From Actinomycetota bacterium (GTDB taxonomy: Bacteria; Actinomycetota; Geothermincolia; Fen-727; Anoxymicrobiaceae), in assembly GCA_018896525.1 (NCBI GenBank), contig JAHIMR010000067.1, positions 1 to 60,814 of the forward strand: a DNA stretch of 60,814 nucleotides, written 5' to 3'. The notes beneath the pieces were generated by a model that searched no databases, had not been told where the DNA came from, and saw only the letters and a program-made list of their open reading frames with translations. Below are positions 1-9,564 of the stretch, one piece after another; the first letter of the stretch is position 1; every line of letters starts with the position of its first letter. Both the position numbers and the translations under genes were made by a program.

Positions 1-1115
1 ACCTTGACCGAGAAGTCCGCCTCCTCGAAGCCTGGAACGGTTGAGACGTCCAGGGTAAACCGCGAGTGCGGCTCGAGGGTGAACTCGCCTTTGTAGTTGT
101 GGCCGTCCGAGCGCATGAACCGCAGGGCAACCGGGTTCTCGTCCTCGGCGGGGTTCTGAATGAGCACGAACGTGCTGTACCCCCAATCGGTCGAGCCCTC
201 GGCCAGGTGCCACTCCGTCGAGGCGGAGAGCACACCGGGGGCTCCATGTCCACCGCTGGCCTTGTCGAAATCGAAGTAGACCGCCCGTTCGGCCACTATC
301 GGCACCCCGTTGGTGCTCCTCACCAGCGTGGAGACGTCCCGGTTGGAGATATAGTCATCAACGTGGATCGTAACCCTGTGCCCCGGCGGCACCTCTTCCT
401 CGTAGCGCTCTTGCTTCCCATCGCCGGTCATGTAGATTAGCTCGACCTCGGCGGTCTCCTCCTGGTCGGGGTTCATCATCAGTATGTAGGTGTCGAAGCG
501 CCCGGGGTCTATCAGGTACTTGTGTATGCCCTCCGCCACTCCCTCGGCTATATCCTGCTGGAACTCGGGGTCCTGGAGTAGCTCAGCCTCCTCCGGGTTG
601 GTGATAAACGCGCCCTCCAGCAGCGCGGCCGGCATGTCGGTGTTCTTGAGCACGTAGAAGCCCGCTTCCTTTACCCCCCGGTTTGTCAGCTCGATCCGTT
701 TCACCACCTCGTGGTGGATGAGCGTCGCCAGGTGCCTTCCCTCCGCCGAGTCGAAGTAACAGAACGTCTCGGTCCCCTCGGAGGTCGTCAGGTGGGCGTT
801 GTTGTGGATGCTCACGAAGATGTCCGCCCGGGCGTTGTTGGCGATATCGCATCGCTCCTGCAGGGACAGCGTGATATCGGTCGTCCGGGTCATTACCACC
901 CGGTAACCCATCGCCTCGATGAGCGGGCGGATCCGCAGCGATATCTCCAGGTTGACCACTTTCTCCTCGACATCGTTACATACGGCACCAGGGTCCTCAC
1001 CGCCATGACCGGGGTCTATGCATACCACCAGCGTCCTCCCGCCGTTACCCGCCCCGCGGGCAGGTGTAACCGACAGGGCCAGAAGCATGACCACCCCCGG
1101 TATGACAACTTTCAT
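1..1115 (-). CDS. Secreted N-acetylmuramoyl-L-alanine amidase with WYLAEG-type repeats (3' end outside window)
   Basis: Amidase_3 (CwlD/LytC-like) zinc enzyme expected to cut the MurNAc-L-Ala amide bond of peptidoglycan outside the cell. Reading from ATG at 1115 gives 371 codons without a stop, so the gene runs off the left edge. Residues 1 to about 22 are a signal peptide. The amidase domain follows to about residue 205, with the zinc-site motif DPGHGGEDPGA (His37), a Glu-rich EEKVVNLEIS segment, SIHNNAH and the catalytic-Glu segment LLEGAFITN. After that come copies of the repeat found in the next four genes (YILMMNP, AERAVYF, WHLAEGSTD, FVLIQNP). The repeats probably hold the enzyme at the cell surface; that role is inferred. 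Confidence 0.9.
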   Translation of the reverse strand, partial: MKVVIPGVVMLLALSVTPARGAGNGGRTLVVCIDPGHGGEDPGAVCNDVEEKVVNLEISLRIRPLIEAMGYRVVMTRTTDITLSLQERCDIANNARADIFVSIHNNAHLTTSEGTETFCYFDSAEGRHLATLIHHEVVKRIELTNRGVKEAGFYVLKNTDMPAALLEGAFITNPEEAELLQDPEFQQDIAEGVAEGIHKYLIDPGRFDTYILMMNPDQEETAEVELIYMTGDGKQERYEEEVPPGHRVTIHVDDYISNRDVSTLVRSTNGVPIVAERAVYFDFDKASGGHGAPGVLSASTEWHLAEGSTDWGYSTFVLIQNPAEDENPVALRFMRSDGHNYKGEFTLEPHSRFTLDVSTVPGFEEADFSVK

Positions 1116-1213
1116 CACTCTCAACTCGAGAACCCCCTAAACAAAACGCCAGGACCGACCGGAGTCTGACTCCGGCTCCCTGGCAAAAGGAATCGTATTT
1201 AGTTCACTAACAA

Positions 1214-1222
1214 ATTATATCA
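1214..1222 (-). promoter_or_regulatory. Extended -10 promoter for the amidase gene
   Basis: The minus strand reads TGATATAAT, a perfect TATAAT with an upstream TGn, about 100 bases before the amidase ATG. No good -35 box is seen, as is usual for extended -10 promoters. Confidence 0.45.
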
Positions 1223-1320
1223 CACCTCTACTTCTATATTCGGCCGACCGGAACCTTCGCTTGACCGCGGCCCACCCCGAACGCGGACTTGAGGGGACCT
1301 ACCCGGAGGGCGACAGGGAC

Positions 1321-1361
1321 CCCCCATCCCGGCCTTCCCCCCAGAGGGGGGAAGGAGCGGA
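1321..1361. repeat. C-rich palindromic repeat, copy 1 (intergenic)
   Basis: CCCCCATCCCGGCCTTCCCC followed by a G-rich complementary arm and GGAGCGGAG. It lies just past the stop codon of the next gene and can fold into a strong hairpin. Near-identical copies are at 43328-43373 (inside nadA) and 52838-52876 (inside tilS). Confidence 0.7.
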
Positions 1362-1379
1362 GTCGCCCGTCAAGTGGGG

Positions 1380-4300
1380 TCAGTAGCCGCGGATACCGAG
1401 GGAATCGGTGCCGCCGGAGCGGTCGTTGAAGTAGATGGCGCGCTCGACGATTATGGGGCCGTCGGCGGATACCCGGGTGCTGAACTCGGAGGCGGGGAGT
1501 ATCTCGTCCACCCCCACGGTAAAGCGGCTGCGGGGGGCCACCTGGTACTCCTTGGTCATATTCACGCCCGACGGCTCCATGAAAGTGAACGTCACGTTGC
1601 GCTGCTCGTAGCCCGGGTTCTGCACCAGTATCCACGTCTCGAACCCACCGTCGGTGTACCCCTCGGCCAGGTACCACTCCGAGTCGGGGGTTGGGGTCCC
1701 GATGCAGTCGTGGCCGTCGCTCCGGTCGTTCCAGTACATGGCCCGCTCGACCAGAACCGGGTTCTCCGAGCACACCTTGATGGAAACCTCGCTGGCGGGA
1801 AGAAGTTCGTCTATCAACATGGTGAAACGGCACTCCGGGGGCAGCAGGTAGTTCCTCACCATGTTCTCCCCGGTGCTCTCCATCAACGTCACCGTGATGT
1901 TGTTGTAGGAGTCCTGCGGGTTCTGGATGAGCACCCACTCCTCGAACCCCTGGTCAGTGTACCCCTCGGCCAGGTACCAGGTTCGCGAGGGGGACGTGGC
2001 GCCAATGGAGCAGTGGCCCGCGGTCATGTAGTTCAGGTACTGGGCACGCTCGACCACCACCGGCTGGTCGCTCTCGATCATGGTGGATACCGAGTGGCCG
2101 GGGATGATGTCATCCACGTGGATGGTGAACCTCGAGTGCGGCCCTACGCTGTATTCCTCGGTGACGTTGTCCGCCTCCTGCACCATGAAGGTGGCGGTGA
2201 TCTCGGCCTCGGCGTCGCCGGGGTTCTGTATCAGCACGAACTCGTCGAAGTGCTCCGCTGTGTACCCCTCGGCCAGGTACCATATCTCCGACGGGGCCGA
2301 AACACCTATCGAGGCGTGGCCCGCCTTCCGCTCGTTGAAGTACATGGCCCGCTCCACCGCGATGTTCCTGTCCGAGTGCACGTGGGTGCTCACCTCCGCG
2401 TCAGGCAGGATGTCGTCAACCGTTATGGTGAAACGGCTGTTCGGCGCCAACCGGTACGAGCGCTCGACGGTCTCCCCTCCGGACAGCATAAATGTCACGT
2501 CTATCGCCGCCTCCGCGGGGTCGGGGTTCTGGATGAGCACGTACTCCTCGAACTCCCCGCCCGTCTCGTTGTGGCCGGTGAAGCCCTCCGCCAGGTACCA
2601 GTCGGCCGAGAGGTCGGGTATCGAACTGTTTACGTAGACCGGCGCCGAGGCCGGCCTTATGGCGTACTTATCGTCGCTCGCCAGGGCGTCGATTCTCGCA
2701 GTGTAGATGCCGTCGGCCACCACCGAGCCGTCATCCGCCCTGCCGTCCCAGGCGAAGCTGTGCACCCCCGCGCCCTGGCTTTCCGCTCCAAGCGACCTGG
2801 CGCGGTCCTTTCCGCCCCAGACCGACCGGGCAACATTCGACGGCAGGGGGAGAGTGTAGGAGACCGTAACCGAGTCGTTCACCCCGTCCTGGTTTGGGCT
2901 GATAGCGTGGCCCCCCACCTCCACGTTGGAGACATCCCTCATCTCGCGCGGCGCGACGGTGGAGGGCAACAGACCCCCGTTGGTAACTGCCGGCGGGCTC
3001 GAAGCGCCGGTGAAGTACATTGTGGGAATCCTCGCGGCGGGGTCGGCGTTGCCCCAATCGGCGCAGCTCAATATGGGAACCCTCAGCGGATACGTTGTAG
3101 GCTGGTAGTAAAGAGCGTTCGCGCCCCGGTCGAGCGCGATCCCGGCCACCGCTTCCAGTAGCCCCAGGCTCACCGCGCCCCGGGGGTAGTAACCGAGGCT
3201 CTGTCCGTAACTCGAAGACTCCGCGCGAACCGTGCCCGGTCGCGCGCCCCCGTCGGCGGGCGATCCGGCGCCTGAACCATCCAATGGGGCGGGCTGCCGG
3301 CAGCTGCCCGACTCCTCAAGCGTGCCGGACCCGCCGGAACCGCCGGACCCGCCCGGGTATATCAGAACGTCCCAGAAGCTACCGTTCATGTTCCTGGCGA
3401 AGTACTTCTGCAGATCCCAGTAACGCCCGGTAAGCGCCAGGGGGTTCTCCGATCGCAGCTGGACCCCCAGGTAGCAGGCCACCTGGTCCCTCCAGAGGTT
3501 CTGCGAGACCCACTGGTTGTAGGCGTTGTAGGTGGAGTGGGTGCAACCGTACTTCTTCATTGTCTTGTCGGTCGAGTTGACGATATCGGTGCGAAACCGC
3601 TCCATGTTGCCGGATGTCACCCCCGTGCTCCGGCCGCCGCCCAGCAGGTACAGCAGCCCGTTCGAGGGATAGATGCTGTACGCCTCCCGGTCGGCGGCCT
3701 CTACGTTGCCGTCGAGACAGACCGCGAAATGGTCCGAGAGCCAGAGGTCGTAAGCCAGGGTCTGGTTAATCAGTTCCACCTGGCCATGGCACTTCTTCTC
3801 GTAGGTAAGATCCGGCACGGACTGGTTCAACGCCATCTCCCGCGCCGCCTGGTGCGCCGACAGGCATTTCACCCCCAGGTACGTCTGGTCCTTCGAAAAC
3901 TGCAGGGCGGGGGTGGACTGGTCCAGCGTGTTCCAGGTGTACTGGTCCGGCAACCCGTTGTTATTGTCGTCACAGTTGATGATAAAGTCGATCAGTTTCC
4001 GAACCAGCGGGAACTTGCCCCGCATGTAGGCGGTGTTACCGGTGCTCTTCCAGTACTTGTAGAGGAGGAGGATGAAATCGGTGTTCTCCTCCACCCCCAT
4101 GTCGTGGGGGTACGCTTGGCCGGAACAATCGTAGTTCCAGCCCATATCGTGTGAGAGGTAGGTTCCCTGGCGACTGGACTTCAGGTACAGAACCCACTCG
4201 TCCATTGTCTTCTCGAGTAGTTCCGGCCAGTAACTGAAGTAGAACCAGGCGTCGTTGTACTCTACGTCCACGGTGCTGTGGAACCTGCAGCAACTGCCTT

Positions 4301-6020
4301 CCCAGACGCTGAACCACTCCCGGCCGGAGTCCGACTCCGCCCACCAGGTGTTCATCAGGAAACTCTTGAACGAGTAGGCGATCAGGCCGCGGACGTCGTC
4401 CCGGTAGGCGGATGACAGTGTCAGGTTCGAATCGGACGAGATGGTGGAATCGAAGAACAGGGACTTGTCCTCGATCATGTCTCCTGTCCAGCGGGAGGTG
4501 ACCGCGTAGTTGACGACCTCCTGTACGTCGGCAAACTGCTTGGTGTACTTGAACTTGAATGTATCGTCCTCGTACTCGCTGTTCTTCACCTTGAGCACGT
4601 TGTCGGCGACGTACCCCGCCACCACGAAGTGCCGCGTCACGGACTCCCCCGGGGCGAGTCCCGCCACCGACCATACCGCCCCGAAGTAGCCACGCGGGTA
4701 GTAGGTGAACGTGGGCGACTTGTAATCGTTGTAGGTGTCCGGGTAACCACCGGGCGACGTGTACCCCCACAGGCGATCCCCGCTGAAATCGGTGAACTCG
4801 GCCTCCGCCGACCCCCGGAAATCGACCCCCGCGGCCTCCCCCGCCGGGACCGCGATGGCCTCCCTTGCGGTCTCGCAGTTACAGTTGCCGAATGTCTCAT
4901 CGAAGTACGGATACCTCGTCGTGTACTCAAGTCCCTCCTCGGTGGTGGTCGAGAACTCGGTCGGGACACTGAAGGAGAAGTCGCGGCGGCTCGGCCAGGC
5001 CAGGATGACATCGCCCGACGCCGGTGTGCCCCCGGCGTTCTTCACCGTCACGTCCACGTAGAAGAAAGGCGCGCCACTCACCTTCTCATCGCCCGGGTAG
5101 AACGGCGAGCGGAACGTAACGTCCATCTCGAAATCGGTCTGCGGCGAGGCGCACTCATACGACTGTGAGGTCATGGTCTGCGACTGGCTTATAGACTCCC
5201 ACACCGGGTACCGGTCGGTGAACGGCAGGCAGCGGGTCTCGAGCCCGTCGTTCACCGCCAGGACGAGGTCGGACAGGTCACCGGTCCCGTCCCCCAGCGA
5301 GGAGAAGCGCCAGGCCAGCCTCTGGGGCAACAGGTTAAGTACCGTCCGCGAGCCCATGCGCCCAAGCACCGTCTCCCGGGTGTTCTGGGAACCGCTATCG
5401 GTGCGTCGCACCGGCGGTGATACGGAATTCTCGTAAACGAAGAATGGGTTCTGCCGGCTACGCGAGGCGTCGATCTCCACCACGTTGGTGGAAGACCCCC
5501 TGTAGACCCGTATCGTGCTTACGGTGGCGTAGTTCTTGCCGCCGGACTCGTCGGAGCGCAGCACGATATCCAGTCGCCCATCGGTGTCCGACAGGGTGGT
5601 GAACGTCCGCTGGTAAGCACAGTCCTTTCCTACCCTGGAGTAGATATCCAACCGGTTGAGCACCTTGATGTTCTGTAAGTAAACGTTGAACGCCCTCTTG
5701 CCACTGGAGGAGAATTCGTGCTCCACGAAGCTCAGCTCCACCTTGTAGGCGGTGGAAGGGTCGAGGTTCGCCAGCACGTAGGAGAAATGCCCGCCCTCCC
5801 TCTGCCGCTGAAACTTGTACTCCTCTTTGGTGCCGGTGTTGGTCCCGGCTATCTTCTGCTCGGCAAAGCTGTCGGGATAAGTGACACCGCTCGGGCTGTT
5901 CTGCTGCAGCTCGACGATCACCTGGGCGTCCCCGGCGGCCAGGGCGACCTGAGACATCACCAGCAGGGTCACCGCCACCACCGCGACCAGGACCGCCAGC
6001 TTAAATGTGTATCGTTTCAT
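1380..6020 (-). CDS. Secreted malectin / six-hairpin-glycosidase-like protein with four WYLAEGYT repeats
   Basis: A 1546-residue exported protein. The open frame extends 90 codons further upstream, but the start is placed at 6020 because it opens a clean signal peptide (MKRYTFKLAVLV...ALAAG). The upstream part covers tRNA-like and repeat DNA. Domains in order: a malectin-like carbohydrate-binding domain (about 30-185); a large domain whose segments YWKSTGNTAYMRGKFP, CDDNNNGLPDQ and GYYPRGAVSLG resemble (alpha/alpha)6 six-hairpin glycosidases such as GH52/GH116; a Gly/Ser-rich insert; a FlgD-like Ig domain (ISPNQDGVND, WDGRADDG); and four C-terminal repeats of about 100 residues (WYLAEG, LIQNP, SRFT, ERAMYF). 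It probably binds or cleaves a polysaccharide outside the cell. The exact glycosidase family is uncertain and I did not identify the catalytic acids. Confidence 0.85.
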   Translation of the reverse strand: MKRYTFKLAVLVAVVAVTLLVMSQVALAAGDAQVIVELQQNSPSGVTYPDSFAEQKIAGTNTGTKEEYKFQRQREGGHFSYVLANLDPSTAYKVELSFVEHEFSSSGKRAFNVYLQNIKVLNRLDIYSRVGKDCAYQRTFTTLSDTDGRLDIVLRSDESGGKNYATVSTIRVYRGSSTNVVEIDASRSRQNPFFVYENSVSPPVRRTDSGSQNTRETVLGRMGSRTVLNLLPQRLAWRFSSLGDGTGDLSDLVLAVNDGLETRCLPFTDRYPVWESISQSQTMTSQSYECASPQTDFEMDVTFRSPFYPGDEKVSGAPFFYVDVTVKNAGGTPASGDVILAWPSRRDFSFSVPTEFSTTTEEGLEYTTRYPYFDETFGNCNCETAREAIAVPAGEAAGVDFRGSAEAEFTDFSGDRLWGYTSPGGYPDTYNDYKSPTFTYYPRGYFGAVWSVAGLAPGESVTRHFVVAGYVADNVLKVKNSEYEDDTFKFKYTKQFADVQEVVNYAVTSRWTGDMIEDKSLFFDSTISSDSNLTLSSAYRDDVRGLIAYSFKSFLMNTWWAESDSGREWFSVWEGSCCRFHSTVDVEYNDAWFYFSYWPELLEKTMDEWVLYLKSSRQGTYLSHDMGWNYDCSGQAYPHDMGVEENTDFILLLYKYWKSTGNTAYMRGKFPLVRKLIDFIINCDDNNNGLPDQYTWNTLDQSTPALQFSKDQTYLGVKCLSAHQAAREMALNQSVPDLTYEKKCHGQVELINQTLAYDLWLSDHFAVCLDGNVEAADREAYSIYPSNGLLYLLGGGRSTGVTSGNMERFRTDIVNSTDKTMKKYGCTHSTYNAYNQWVSQNLWRDQVACYLGVQLRSENPLALTGRYWDLQKYFARNMNGSFWDVLIYPGGSGGSGGSGTLEESGSCRQPAPLDGSGAGSPADGGARPGTVRAESSSYGQSLGYYPRGAVSLGLLEAVAGIALDRGANALYYQPTTYPLRVPILSCADWGNADPAARIPTMYFTGASSPPAVTNGGLLPSTVAPREMRDVSNVEVGGHAISPNQDGVNDSVTVSYTLPLPSNVARSVWGGKDRARSLGAESQGAGVHSFAWDGRADDGSVVADGIYTARIDALASDDKYAIRPASAPVYVNSSIPDLSADWYLAEGFTGHNETGGEFEEYVLIQNPDPAEAAIDVTFMLSGGETVERSYRLAPNSRFTITVDDILPDAEVSTHVHSDRNIAVERAMYFNERKAGHASIGVSAPSEIWYLAEGYTAEHFDEFVLIQNPGDAEAEITATFMVQEADNVTEEYSVGPHSRFTIHVDDIIPGHSVSTMIESDQPVVVERAQYLNYMTAGHCSIGATSPSRTWYLAEGYTDQGFEEWVLIQNPQDSYNNITVTLMESTGENMVRNYLLPPECRFTMLIDELLPASEVSIKVCSENPVLVERAMYWNDRSDGHDCIGTPTPDSEWYLAEGYTDGGFETWILVQNPGYEQRNVTFTFMEPSGVNMTKEYQVAPRSRFTVGVDEILPASEFSTRVSADGPIIVERAIYFNDRSGGTDSLGIRGY

Positions 6021-6057
6021 TTGCTCGTGTGCGTTTGCTCGTGGAGCGCTTGTACAT

Positions 6058-6133
6058 CGTTTCGCCCGGCTGAATTTGAACCTGGATTTCCGCTGGCCTG
6101 GAGTCACCGGTTCAAATCCAGCCCGGTCCACCA
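6058..6133. other. tRNA T-arm-like motifs, no cloverleaf
   Basis: The plus strand contains GGTTCAAATCC followed by CCCGGTCCACCA, like the T-loop and CCA end of a tRNA. A second motif, GGTTCAAATTC, lies on the minus strand about 40 bases away. The T stem has mismatches and no matching acceptor or D arm is present, so this is at best a decayed fragment. Confidence 0.2.
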
Positions 6134-6289
6134 GCCTCACCGATGTCTTCACCCACTTCTCATTCATAATACGTACAACGATAAAGCAAAGGTAACGCAA
6201 CCGCCAGCGATCAGTATTGGCGACAGCCCGCATTCCGTACGCATGATGCCGCCTGGAAGGCGGCGCCCCCCTCCGCCCCTTCCCCGCCA

Positions 6290-6437
6290 CCCGAAGGTGC
6301 CTGGCTCAGGTGTTGTCTTTCGAGTCCCCACCGAAACGGTGCCTGGCTCCGGTGCTGCTGTTGGAATCTCCGCCCAAACTCATGCCCCATTATGCAACGC
6401 AGGTGCCTGGCACCCCGTCTATAAGCGATAACGCTAG
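6290..6437 (-). repeat. Dispersed mosaic repeat, type 2 copy
   Basis: On the minus strand the order is CGTTATC..., GGTGCCAGGCACCTGCGTTG, then CAACACCTGAGCCAGGCACC. The same order of blocks recurs on the plus strand at 45726-45822. Part of the 822-base gap 6021-6842, in which I see no gene. Confidence 0.6.
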
Positions 6438-6452
6438 ACAACAACCCGCCAT

Positions 6453-6750
6453 CCCCGGGCTGTTGCCGTTGCCCGAACGGGGACTGGCCCGGGCTGTTGT
6501 CGTTCAACCTCTCCACCCAGAACGATGTACGTAATGCGACAGCGGGCCTGTCCCCACGCGTTACACAAGCGGCGGTCAGACAAGATACGCCACCCCCGGG
6601 CTGTTGCCGTTGCCCAAACGGGGACTGGCCCGGGCTGTTGTCGTTCGACCTCCCCACCCAGAACGATGTACGCAATGCGACAGCGGGCCTGTCCCCACGC
6701 GTTACACAAGCGGCGGTCAGACAAGATACGCCACCCCCGGGCTGTTGCTG
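6453..6750 (-). repeat. 141-bp tandem repeat, two units plus a partial third
   Basis: Unit 1 is 6453-6593, unit 2 is 6594-6734, and the first ~16 bases recur at 6735-6750. The two full units differ at only about four positions. The period is 47 codons, so several spurious open frames cross it. Related single copies occur at 28611-28757 and 45653-45725. Confidence 0.9.
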
Positions 6751-6842
6751 TTGCAACATCCACTCAAACGATGTCTGTTATGCAACAGCCCGGGGCGTGC
6801 AACAGCCCGGGGACTCCGTGGGGAGGCTTCTCGAGTTCCCTC

Positions 6843-9551
6843 TCAGTACCCGGTGTACCCCTCGGCGAAGTACCAGGTGGCGGACGGCTGGGTGACCCCT
6901 ATAGCGTCATGCCCCCCGCTCCACTTGCCCTGGTAGGTGAAGTAGATGGCCCTCTCGGCGATGATCCCGGTGCCCCCTGTGGTCTCCAGTTTCGTTGAGA
7001 CCTCGGTTGCCTCAAGGCCGGGGATGTCGTCCAGCTTAACGGTGTAGCGGGAGTTGGGGAGGATGTCGTAGGTCTCTACCACCGGGTCCCCCCAGGGAAG
7101 CATGTAGGTGGCCTCAACGGTTGCGGTGGTGTCCCCGGTGTTCTGCATGAGCACGTAGGTGTCGAACTCCCCCGCGGTGTACCCCTCTGCCAGGTACCAG
7201 GTGGGTGAGGGGGAGGTGGCCCCTACAGAGTCGTGACCTCCGGCCTTGCCCTTGTAGTCGAAGTACATGGCCCTCTCGGCTATTACCGGGACGTTTGAGG
7301 ACACCTTCGTTGAGAACTCACAGGAGGATAGTTCGGGGATGTCGTCAGCCTTGACCGTGAAGCGGGAGTGGGGGCCGACCTTCTCCTCGACGGGGATGAC
7401 GGCGCCCTCATCGTTCATGTAGGTGTAGGTGACGCTTGCCTCGGTGTCTCCCGGGTTCTGCACCAGCACGTAGGTATCAAACTCTTCCGCGGTGTACCCC
7501 TCTGGGAGGTACCAGGTCTTCTCCGGTGAGCCGATGGCCGCCTGGTCGTGTCCCCCTATCCTGCCGTAGTAGTTGAAGTACATGGCCCTCTCGGCGCATA
7601 TGGGCGCACTTGAGTCTATCTTCATGGAGAGCTCGGTTGACTCCAGGCCCGGTACCGCGTCAACCGAGACCGTGTAGCGGGAGTGGGCCGGTACGGTGTA
7701 GGTGCCCTCTACCGTGGCAGAGCCGGGGAGCATGTAGGTGACGGTGACCTCCGCTGTGTTCTCACCCGGGTTCTGGAGCAGGAGGTAGGTGTCGAACCGG
7801 TTGGCGGTGTACCCTTCGGCCAGGTACCAGGTGGTACCGGGAGCGGTGACCCCGGTGCAGTCGTGTCCACCCTCATAGGTTCCCTTGTAGTCGAAGTACA
7901 TGCTTCTCTCGCATATTACGGGGGTGTCGGCGGTTACCGAGGTTACCTTGGTGGATACCTCCCTTCCCGCCAGGTACTCCATCACGTCTATGGTCTTCCT
8001 GCTGTTAGCGGGGACGGTTACCGTCTCGCTCCTGGTGAATCCCCCCGGGATCATGAACTCCACGTTCACATTGGCCTGCTTCTCCCCCGGGTTCTGTACT
8101 AGCACGTAGGTGGAGAAGTTGGAGGGGTCGGTTATCTTCTGGGCGTAGAGGCGGTCGCCGGTGCCGTCACGGTCTTCAGACCAGATGTATATTAAGCCTA
8201 GTGTTTCGCCGCAAGCAGCGTCTAAACTATCCGTTGTTGAAATGAGCAGTCCTTTATCTGGCCAGCCCTCGGCGGCGGTGGCCTGGTTGGTTATGTGGTG
8301 AAGCCAATAGTAGTCCCTTATAAATAAGCCGCCGGCTCCATCGGGGGCTCCACCATCTTCATATGAGAACGGAGAACCATCTCCGGACCTTAGCACCTTC
8401 CCCGCCTCCCCGCCCCAGACGGGGTCGAAGCAGCCCTTCTCGTCGATGTGGGCAACCCTCAAGTCGTCGGTGCCCCGATCCTCCCATCGAAGCAAGGCCC
8501 CGCCCGCGCCGTCGGTGGTGGTACCCCAGTAATACTCGGTGCCCAAATTGGGATTGGGATTTCCCGGAAATTCGCTGTCCGGTATCAGCAGTTTCCCTTC
8601 CGACGACCAGCCGGGGAGCGGCTCTCCGTTTTCATCTATGTACAGGCCGACTATCCCATAGGGGTTCTTGTTCCAGGATAGAAGCATCCAGTCTTTGTCT
8701 TCGGGTATCATAGAATCTGTATAGAAGTTACTGTATTCATCGTCAAACTGTTCGTAGATCAGCTTTCCCTCGGGGTCCCACCCCTTGTGGTAGTCACCGT
8801 CGGGGTCTATGCGCTGGACGTAGATTCCTTCATATACGTCGGACCATTCGTCCGTCCTTCGGCCCTCCCACGCGGCAAGAAGGCCACCGTCAGACAGAAG
8901 CTTTGTTCTAATGAAAACGTGGAATTCGCCTTCGGTGCAGACCCTTTTTCCTTCGTTGGGCCAGCCGGGGTGGACCGTGCCGTTTGGGTCATAACGCAGG
9001 TAGGATTTAACACCGTCGTTATAGAAACCCACATATACTCCCCCCGCGGAGTCTGCAATAAGGCCGATGCTTGGTGAGACCTCGGGTCCCGAGACAACTG
9101 CCTTGCCCTCCTTTTCCCAGCCATCAAACAACTCTCCATCTGAATCCAGGTGCTGGAGATAGAGCGTTCCACCCCTTGAGTAAGTTCCCCAGCCCCAGCA
9201 GATGTATGCCCCTCCCATGCCATCAGGCTCAATACTTGGCCATCTTTCTTCAACTGCCAGAGTGCTCACCTGCACGCAATCGGGAGCCCAGGCAATGTTC
9301 CCATCTGGTGTGATTTTCTGGGCCACAAGGATCCCTTCAGAATCCACCCAGGAAACAAGTACTCCTCCGTCTTCTGTTTTGGCCGCAGAGGCGTGTCCAT
9401 CTGGATGCATACTCTTATTTGGCGCGACCTCCACCCCACCTTCCGCCCAGTGGACGACAGGTTCGGCCCGGGCCGCGGCGGGTAGCATTAGCGCCATGAC
9501 AAGGAGAACGACTATCGGTGCGGTGAGCCGGAAGGCTTTCTGTAAACGCAT
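6843..9551 (-). CDS. Secreted beta-propeller-like protein with WYLAEGYT repeats
   Basis: A 902-residue exported protein with a signal peptide (residues 1 to ~29, ending AAARA). Residues ~30-480 contain recurring GG-V-SW and DGNI-W type segments, spaced like the blades of a propeller (for example GGVLVSWVDSEGILVAQKI). Four ~105-residue repeats follow (YVLVQNPG, SRYTV, ERAMYF, GGHD). The first lacks a leading WYLAEG, and the protein stops right after a last WYFAEGYTGY. Either the repeat naturally ends with this motif or the gene lost its tail next to the repeat-rich DNA at 6450-6800. It is the last gene of a three-gene operon, 13 bases after the preceding one. No enzymatic motif was recognised. 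Confidence 0.85.
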   Translation of the reverse strand: MRLQKAFRLTAPIVVLLVMALMLPAAARAEPVVHWAEGGVEVAPNKSMHPDGHASAAKTEDGGVLVSWVDSEGILVAQKITPDGNIAWAPDCVQVSTLAVEERWPSIEPDGMGGAYICWGWGTYSRGGTLYLQHLDSDGELFDGWEKEGKAVVSGPEVSPSIGLIADSAGGVYVGFYNDGVKSYLRYDPNGTVHPGWPNEGKRVCTEGEFHVFIRTKLLSDGGLLAAWEGRRTDEWSDVYEGIYVQRIDPDGDYHKGWDPEGKLIYEQFDDEYSNFYTDSMIPEDKDWMLLSWNKNPYGIVGLYIDENGEPLPGWSSEGKLLIPDSEFPGNPNPNLGTEYYWGTTTDGAGGALLRWEDRGTDDLRVAHIDEKGCFDPVWGGEAGKVLRSGDGSPFSYEDGGAPDGAGGLFIRDYYWLHHITNQATAAEGWPDKGLLISTTDSLDAACGETLGLIYIWSEDRDGTGDRLYAQKITDPSNFSTYVLVQNPGEKQANVNVEFMIPGGFTRSETVTVPANSRKTIDVMEYLAGREVSTKVTSVTADTPVICERSMYFDYKGTYEGGHDCTGVTAPGTTWYLAEGYTANRFDTYLLLQNPGENTAEVTVTYMLPGSATVEGTYTVPAHSRYTVSVDAVPGLESTELSMKIDSSAPICAERAMYFNYYGRIGGHDQAAIGSPEKTWYLPEGYTAEEFDTYVLVQNPGDTEASVTYTYMNDEGAVIPVEEKVGPHSRFTVKADDIPELSSCEFSTKVSSNVPVIAERAMYFDYKGKAGGHDSVGATSPSPTWYLAEGYTAGEFDTYVLMQNTGDTTATVEATYMLPWGDPVVETYDILPNSRYTVKLDDIPGLEATEVSTKLETTGGTGIIAERAIYFTYQGKWSGGHDAIGVTQPSATWYFAEGYTGY

Positions 9552-9564
9552 ATCCTCACAACCT

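Noticed and set aside
6058-6133. A tRNA gene ending in GGTCCACCA
   Set aside because: T stem mismatched, no D arm, anticodon arm or complementary 5' acceptor; kept only as a low-confidence fragment.
6453-6750. CRISPR array
   Set aside because: Whole 141-bp units repeat without unique spacers, only two full copies, and no cas genes are nearby.
6211-6763. Gln/Gly-rich open frames across the tandem repeat
   Set aside because: They simply translate the 141-bp repeat (47-codon period); no ribosome-binding site, and several frames on both strands are open at once.
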